Positions 58,200 through 64,000 of a stretch of DNA of 64,000 nt are shown here, piece by piece (positions within the stretch are counted from its first letter, which is position 1; each line of letters opens with the position of its first letter). The translations under genes were made by a program, and so were the position numbers. This stretch comes from Rhabditophanes sp. KR3021. Taxonomy: Eukaryota; Nematoda; Chromadorea; Rhabditida; Alloionematidae. The notes beneath the pieces are model-generated. The model did not search any database and was not told the origin of the DNA. It worked only from the letters and a program-made list of their open reading frames with translations. The DNA lies in the NCBI GenBank assembly GCA_963281155.1, contig CAUJLY010000004.1, forward strand, positions 5,952,001 to 6,016,000, read 5' to 3'.

Positions 58200-59285
58200 T
58201 TACATATGAATATTAAAAGTAAAGTTAGATGGCTGGGCTGTTTTTGATGATGATGTATTTGCAGTCACATTTTTTGCTCGGATTGAACTACGAACTTTTA
58301 CTGCCTTTATCCTAGTCCAAAAATCCTTACTCAGGAATAAAGTTGAACATCCACTAAGTAAGGGAGCTGCTGCCATCAGTGCTAAAGATAATTCAGCTAA
58401 ACCGTAAATAGAGAGATCTAGATTAAATGCAATTACTGAACATGTAAGAGGCACTCCTGCTAATATAAAGGGACTAAATGCTTGAATAAAAAGAATTCTA
58501 GTCATTTGTTTTTGCAATTGTTTTGTCTTATTTGACATATGCTCAGTATCCTCTTTAAGTTTTTTATAGATTCGAATGCTACAAAATATTATAATGCTGT
58601 TATTTAATGGAATTATGGTAATCATAGAAACAGCGCAAATCTTAAGCCATAAATCTTTAGTGGAACATGTTAACACTATTTTTGATAAAATAAAAATGTC
58701 TGACCACGAGTCGTAATTTAAATTTGGCAAATTAAGTGCATTTTTTCCTTTGATTGGTATAAAAGAAAAAAAATATGTTGCTGAGACGTAAACAGCAAAA
58801 GATAAAGAACATAGCATTAAAAGTCCTAATTTGAACTTGGATATTCGAATGTTCCTGGAAATTAGAAATAAATAAGTATTTGATTGATAAAGAGATATAG
58901 CATACCTACATAATAATAAATAACGATAGATATAAGCAGTTGGTGAAATAAACACATTAAAATAGAAAGTAATGGCCCAAATCAGCATTAAACAGTCGTG
59001 GACATATGGATTTTGAAAGAAATATCCTATCCCATTTATAATGATAAATCCAGATCCATTTATTAGCTCCAGTTCCAAATGAAATAATTGACCAGCTAAG
59101 GAAGTTATTACATTAGATAAAGAACCCATAATGATACTTAATTTATACACTTCAACATCTTTTTTTGATTTCTTTAACATAAAATACAACACAGTTCCAT
59201 TAACAAGATAGGAAAAAGACCCCAGAACATAATCAGAATAAAAATGGCATATTCGAATAAGAGTAACAAACTCAGGTCCAAACAT
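58200..59285 (-). CDS. STR-superfamily-like 7TM chemoreceptor (344 or 361 aa)
   Basis: Seven hydrophobic segments: SYLVNGTVLYFMLKK region, KLSIIMGSLSNVITSLAGQL, IWAITFYFNVFISPTAYIYR, FKLGLLMLCSLSFAVYVSAT, LWLKICAVSMITIIPLNNSI, ILFIQAFSPFILAGVPLTCS and ELSLALMAAAPLLSGCSTLF. FIQAFSPFILAGVP in TM6 and the SKDFWTRI motif after TM7 are typical of nematode SRD/STR/SRJ receptors. A stretch of 51 bases (58855-58905) starts GTATGC and ends TTCCAG, is a multiple of three and lacks stops. It is probably an intron (removing YAISLYQSNTYLFLISR) that leaves YRYLLLCRNIRISKFK. Chemosensory neuron expression is expected from the family. Subfamily (srd or str) is not resolved. Confidence 0.82.
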   Translation of the reverse strand: MFGPEFVTLIRICHFYSDYVLGSFSYLVNGTVLYFMLKKSKKDVEVYKLSIIMGSLSNVITSLAGQLFHLELELINGSGFIIINGIGYFFQNPYVHDCLMLIWAITFYFNVFISPTAYIYRYLLLCRYAISLYQSNTYLFLISRNIRISKFKLGLLMLCSLSFAVYVSATYFFSFIPIKGKNALNLPNLNYDSWSDIFILSKIVLTCSTKDLWLKICAVSMITIIPLNNSIIIFCSIRIYKKLKEDTEHMSNKTKQLQKQMTRILFIQAFSPFILAGVPLTCSVIAFNLDLSIYGLAELSLALMAAAPLLSGCSTLFLSKDFWTRIKAVKVRSSIRAKNVTANTSSSKTAQPSNFTFNIHM

Positions 59286-60227
59286 TCTTTTAAAACTTTT
59301 TAAACTAAATTAACTTTTGATTTATATGAATGTTGTTTAGATATTAGTGCATTCTAATATATATTTATGTATGTGTAGGTTAAAAATGAAAGGTGAGATA
59401 TTGCTTTGGATTTTAATGAAATTCATTTTTTTGCCACGTGTTATTGTCATATTACGGACTATACTAATTATATTGAAAACTTCCATATAATTTTTGTAAT
59501 TACAGTCACATTTTTCTTAAAGTAGCAATTGCGAAAGAATAATAAATTTTTATAATTGCATGAACAAATTTTATGAAGTACATTTTCACGTATACAAACT
59601 TTTGTAAATATATGAAAATTTATTACAGTCACGTTTTTGACCGAATAATATACTTTTATAATTTTTAATTCTGTATCTTTCACTTGTATTTCTGCTTTAT
59701 TACGGTTCTACATTATTTATAGTTATTTTAAATCATAAAGAAGTATAATTTATCCGATAATATTGATAAATAATTAAATCTCTCATTAATTCCATTTTTT
59801 GTAGGTTACTCCGAATATTGTATGTCTAAAAACAATTCTATCGCGTCTTATTAAATGTGTGCTCTAGTTGAGCTAAAACTCTGACAACGAATAGTGGTAT
59901 TAGGCTACTTCTAAACTTAGTATACAAGATATTTGAATTTAGTGTTGATATTATTGTTTATCTTTATTTATTGTAATCAAAGTTCCAGAAGTTATGGTCA
60001 TGATTTACGTATTTTGAATACTTGAGGTTTGTGGCTGTAAATAATATAATTAAGAAAAGTACAAATATACCAATAATTAATAGGCTTATCAGATATCTCA
60101 TAAAATAGGATTATTATATTGTATGTCATCATCACCTTTATAGCTATTTAGTAAGAAAATTGTTTTAATAAAATTATGAATTATTTATAGAATTATAAAA
60201 GCTGCACATAATTAACATCGGCGAATT
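59286..60227. other. intergenic with a weak direct repeat
   Basis: No gene is seen. ACAGTCACATTTTT at 59502 and ACAGTCACGTTTTT at 59625 begin two related segments about 123 bp apart that both go on to AATAATA...TTTTATAATT. Confidence 0.35.
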
Positions 60228-61402
60228 ATGTTTAACAAACGCGATGGCGCAAACTTTTCTGGCGGAATATCTCAACTTCCTCAAACAGTACTTGAAAAGG
60301 CACAAGAGGAAATGTTAAATTATAGATCGACAGGAATGTCAATTATGGGCAAGTTGAAAGTTTGAACGAAGTGATTAATATTAAAATTTTAGAAATAAGT
60401 CATACGTCAAAAGAATTTAATCTATTGGTAGCGGAATCAAAGGCTAAATTAAGATCAGTGTTAAATATATCGGATAAATTTGAGATCATATTAATGCCAG
60501 GGGGAGCAACCGGGCAATTTTCAGCCATTCCTTTAAATATAGGTAAAAGAAATCATGCAGTATCACGTCCAAAGGCATCATACTTGGTTACTGGCAAATG
60601 GTCTCAAGCAGCATATGAAGAGGCACTGAACTTTATTGACGCTAAATTAGTAGTGCCTATTCCAGAAACATTTAACTCAGTTCCAAGTAGATCTACTTGG
60701 CAATTTGTTCCAGATGCAAGTTATTTCTATTTCTGCATGAACGAAACTAGCAATGGTATTGATATACCCAAAGTTGATGTTCCTGATGGAACAATCGTTG
60801 TGGCGGATGCTTCGTCCGTTTTAATGACTCGTAATATTGATATTACAAGGTATGGAATCATTTTTGCTTGTGCTCAAAAAAATTTGGGCATTCCGGGAGT
60901 TACTCTTGTTATCATGAGAAAGGATTTGTTAGGACATGCATCACATATTTGCCCTAATACGCTGAATTATTCGTTGATGAGCACAAAGTTATCCTCTTAT
61001 TCAGTACCCAATATTTTTGCAATATATATTATGAAGTTGATGATTGAGTACGTAGACAATAATGGTGGGATGGATACTTTTGCAGACATCAATAGAGATA
61101 AAGCCGATAAAATTTATATAAATATAGATGATTCCAAGGGCTTTTACTTTTGCCCGATCCCAAAGGTAAATAGGTCCAAGGTCAACATTGTATTTAGAAT
61201 AGGTGGAAGACATGGAAATGCCGAATTGGAGGAAAAGTTTCTAGAAGAAGCTCGAATTAAGAATTATATTGGTTTACAAGGAGATCCAACTGTTGGTGGA
61301 CTTAGAGCTTCCCTGTACAACTCCGTTACAATGTCTGATGTTAGAGATTTGTCTAGTTTCATGTATGAATTTAGAACAGAAAATCAGGATGCAGTTTTTT
61401 GA
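60228..61402 (+). CDS. psat1: phosphoserine aminotransferase (376 aa)
   Basis: PLP enzyme of the phosphorylated serine pathway (3-phosphohydroxypyruvate + Glu to phosphoserine). Exons 60228..60348 and 60393..61402. The intron begins with GC (ATGG|GCAAGT) and ends TTTTAG. This restores the family motif NYRSTGMSIMEISHTSKEF across the junction; without splicing the first frame hits TGA at once. N-terminal: NFSGGISQLPQTVLEKAQEE. Phosphate/PLP loop: LMPGGATGQFSAIPLNI. YFCMNETSNGIDIP. Schiff-base Lys: GIIFACAQKNLGIPGVTLVI. The C-terminal small domain includes KVNIVFRIGG and GDPTVGGLRASLYNSVTMSD. Length fits the family (about 370). The motif usually reading DxSSN is DASSV. Cytosolic and monocistronic, as far as can be seen. 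Confidence 0.94.
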
Positions 61403-62620
61403 TTATGCTTTTTCCTATTTATGTAAATATTTAAAATAAACTAATAAATAATATTCATCCATTACATTGAACACGTAATTAAAAAAGTACCGTCCATTAT
61501 AAAATTAAAGAGAAGTTTGTTTGAAATTTATTAAAAGCTTGAAGAAATTAAAACACGTTCCCAATAAATAAACATGATCTTGAAAATATATTAGAAATAG
61601 ATTAAAGATATTAGAAATGAATGCTTAGTGTCGGGTAAAATAGTTTAAAAGTGAGTTCAAATAAGGTATTAATTTGGAGAATGAGGAGTGTGTTAGAGAT
61701 CAGTTATTCATGTCCTTTATTGCGTACAAATGTACTCATCTTGATTTTGCTTCGTTTAACAAGTTTATTAATCTTAATATTTCTTCATATGATATCAAAA
61801 TAAAATTAGCCTATGTCTTTTGTTGAAAACCATTTGATTCCAAGAAAACACGTCCTACTTGATCTATTTTAAATATTTTTCCATTTCCATTGCTATAATT
61901 TTGACTGCTGCAAAATGGAATAATAGGAGAGAACTAAATAAATCTTTTATTGTTATTATTACTTTTAAACTCACATTCTTTATTGAAGTCGATATAACAC
62001 TGCTAACTCCTAAGAGCAGGATACAATGTTTGAAACGCATCCTGTTCTCGATTCTGAATCAACCACATAAAACAATTGATTTTGCAACTAAACAAGTGCT
62101 GAGGCTCCTTAAATGTAAAATAATAATTTAAATACATTATTCCAACTCGAACATTTATAAAAACTCTGATATCAAACTTGCCGTTATCAACAGCATTAAA
62201 AGTCTAAGGAAAATAATTCAATGTTCTTACCTTTTTTAAATCTACGCAGTTATTAAATAGCAATAAGGGCTACTATCACTGAAGAGGCAATTAACTGTCT
62301 GGCATAATTAACAATACATACTTTTTAATGCTTAATTAAATGTAAATCTCTTTTTTAGGACTCAAATAATGTCGGATATTAGAAATGGCGGCATACAGAT
62401 AATATGTACCTAGTTATAATAATTCAAAATGTTATTTATTGTTAGCAAAAAGGGTTAATAATAATATTTTGATAAATGCCATCAGGGCAACCAAAATAGA
62501 AACGAGTCAAAAGAATTAGATTATATTTGTTGATCAGTAATAAATGACAAAAAATAAAAGTATACATGAGTATTTAATAAAAAAATTTATATGTTAAATT
62601 AGAAGTCTTGTCGATTTTAT
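61403..62620. other. intergenic, no gene seen
   Basis: AT-rich. A plus-strand frame at about 61859-62131 has a leucine-rich end (IQCLKRILFSILNQPHKTID) but no start context, splice signals or family. It was not called. Confidence 0.35.
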
Positions 62621-63505
62621 TTATTTTATTTTGTTATAAGAGTTTATGGAGGAAGTACTGCCGGCTATTGAGGTTGAAAACGCAGATATGTCAGTTATTG
62701 TGCGGTCTTCTGTTTTAACTTGCAAGGAACTAAATGAATCTGATTCCACTATTCTACATTTCTCTGTTGGAACTTCAAAATATTTACACCTATACTTTTT
62801 GTTTCCAGCTATTTCAATATCTTTTTTATCCATTTTTTTAAGCATGTCCTCTGTCTCATTGTTGCGAGAGTAATGCACAAACGAATATTTTTGTATATTA
62901 AAGGATGTGAGATGTTGATAGAAAACTACCATATAAACATTGAAACTGATATACATTGGATCAAGAAATTTATAATATCGGTGGGTAACATCGTTTTCAT
63001 TTTCGTCATCAGGGTAAACAGCGTGAAATGTGTGAAGCTTGTATAATATAGGAATGCATTCCCAGATATAAGCCACATAGTTGATCATCGAAAGTAAAGC
63101 AATAGCATGGTTGAAAATTCCAAACATCTCTTTGTCGCAAACTATGCCGATATATTTTAAAATTGGAAGTGTATATTTTTCAAGAATCAAACAACAAAGG
63201 ATTGCAAGGGATGTTAATTCAAGTATGATATGTGTTATCAAAAAAATCAACACGTAATCTATTTGATCTTTAGCATCTAGTATTTTACGTCCAATATCCG
63301 GATCAGAGTAAGAAAAATATCGTTGGCTTTCAATAAACTCAAGGCATAAACTTGCTTGATTTGAAACTAAAAATGTTAATTTATTTAGTTATACCAAAAA
63401 TAACCTACCATAACCAAAATGCAATGCAAATAGAAGAATAAGCCGAAGTATTATCATATAGCAGGAAAATCCTGCTGCTTTCTTGATATCTGATTGACGG
63501 AACAT
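62621..63505 (-). CDS. four-TM orphan membrane protein (about 280 aa)
   Basis: Exons 63505..63409 and 63366..62621, phase 1 (GGTTATG|TT). TM1 FSCYMIILRLILLFALHFGY; TM2 YVLIFLITHIILELTSLAIL; TM3 FGIFNHAIALLSMINYVAYI; TM4 FLDPMYISFNVYMVVFYQHL. A cytosolic Ser/Thr/Lys-rich tail of about 90 residues follows (NNETEDMLKKMDKKDIEIAG ... SIAGSTSSINSYNKIK). No recognised domain; it is too short for a GPCR as modelled. The ATG at 63505 is preceded by open frame (SVGFSVT) and possible AG acceptors, so a 5' exon may be missing. Layout resembles the 49684-50428 gene: four TMs and a polar loop after TM1. Confidence 0.6.
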
Positions 63506-63766
63506 TGTCACGCTAAATCCAACTGAATGAAAGATACTTTATTTATTTTGTTATTATGTGAGTAATCTACAATTTAAATTATTCAAAGTTTGTCCAGAAA
63601 AGAAAACTTATATGTTCAGATGCATATTTTGAGTTAATTAAACTTTAACGCTCCTAATTAAGTTATATACAAATATATTGTAATTCCTTAATACTTTATA
63701 AACGTATTACCTAATTAAGTTATATTAAAAAAATATTACACTTTGTTAACAACGGAGCAAAAAGTC

Positions 63767-63838
63767 GGGCTTAGCCGGTAATTGAAACCGGGACCTCTCG
63801 CACCCTAAGCGAGAATCATACCACTAGACCACCAAGCC
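63767..63838 (-). tRNA. tRNA-Pro: tRNA-Pro (AGG)
   Basis: 72-base cloverleaf on the minus strand. The acceptor stem GGCTTGG pairs with CTAAGCC (one G-T pair), discriminator C. D-arm GTCTAGTGGTATGAT. Anticodon stem CTCGC/GCGAG with loop TTAGGGT, anticodon AGG. T-stem CCGGT/ACCGG with loop TTCAATT. No intron. It closely matches the standard eukaryotic tRNA-Pro(AGG) layout, and internal A-box and B-box positions (TGGTCTAGTGG; GGTTTCAATTA) are recognisable. Confidence 0.95.
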
Positions 63839-64000
63839 ATGATTTGTTAGATTGATTGCTATGATTTGTGGACATATGTAACAATAATGTTACTAGGCAA
63901 AAATAACTGATTAGCCAGATAAATTCATTTATGGGACTTAGTAATACACGACAAAATTTAAAACAAGCTCAAAAAACAAAAAACCAGTTCATTTTGGTAT

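Overview
The window reads as nuclear DNA of a nematode. It is AT-rich. Almost every multi-exon gene has very short introns (about 40-60 bp) with GTAAG-type donors and TTTAG/TTTCAG acceptors. The gene content is typical of nematodes: chitin synthase, a patched-related sterol-sensing protein, an atlastin, a CRAL-TRIO/GOLD protein, tandem TIL-domain secreted peptides, STR-like and rhodopsin-like 7TM receptors, and decayed F-box genes. The species cannot be named from the sequence. All gene models were rebuilt by hand from reading frame, splice signals and phase; none was checked by alignment.

Layout. 0-7 kb: atlastin and a complete 4-exon chitin synthase, both minus, then a 3-exon 114-residue gene (7186-7921, minus). 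8.7-9.5 kb: an orphan single-exon gene. 9.6-12.1 kb: relics (a decayed coding stretch, a piggyBac-like C-terminus, an F-box pseudogene). 12.3-15.3 kb: a short RAD50 lacking a recognisable zinc hook. 15.5 kb: a small single-TM gene. 16.9-19.7 kb: patched-related. 20-21 kb: two small orphan genes. 21.1-22.8 kb: CYP4-type P450. 22.8-27.3 kb: relics plus one small secreted-peptide gene. 27.3-30.4 kb: COX16 and PTH2 nine bases apart (probable operon), then a ZC2HC1 zinc-finger gene. 32.5-34.1 kb: TMEM41/VTT. 34.1-38.1 kb: gene-poor. 38.1-39.5 kb: SEC14-GOLD. 40.1-42.5 kb: rhodopsin-like GPCR. 45.1-47.0 kb: a secreted cysteine-module protein. 49.7-50.4 kb: four-TM orphan. 50.7-53.4 kb: legumain. 54.1-55.3 kb: Asn-rich secreted protein. 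56.2-57.7 kb: two TIL genes. 58.2-59.3 kb: STR-like receptor. 60.2-61.4 kb: phosphoserine aminotransferase. 62.6-63.5 kb: another multi-TM orphan. 63.8 kb: tRNA-Pro(AGG).

How the genes relate. Apart from the likely COX16-PTH2 operon and the paralogous TIL pair, the neighbours are unrelated housekeeping and lineage-specific genes. No multi-gene pathway or defence system is visible. The most unusual items are the compact RAD50, the two GC-AG introns in essential genes, the ATG-only first exons of the TIL genes, three small secreted-protein genes each broken by one base in an A/T run, and a fold-back element near 31.7 kb.
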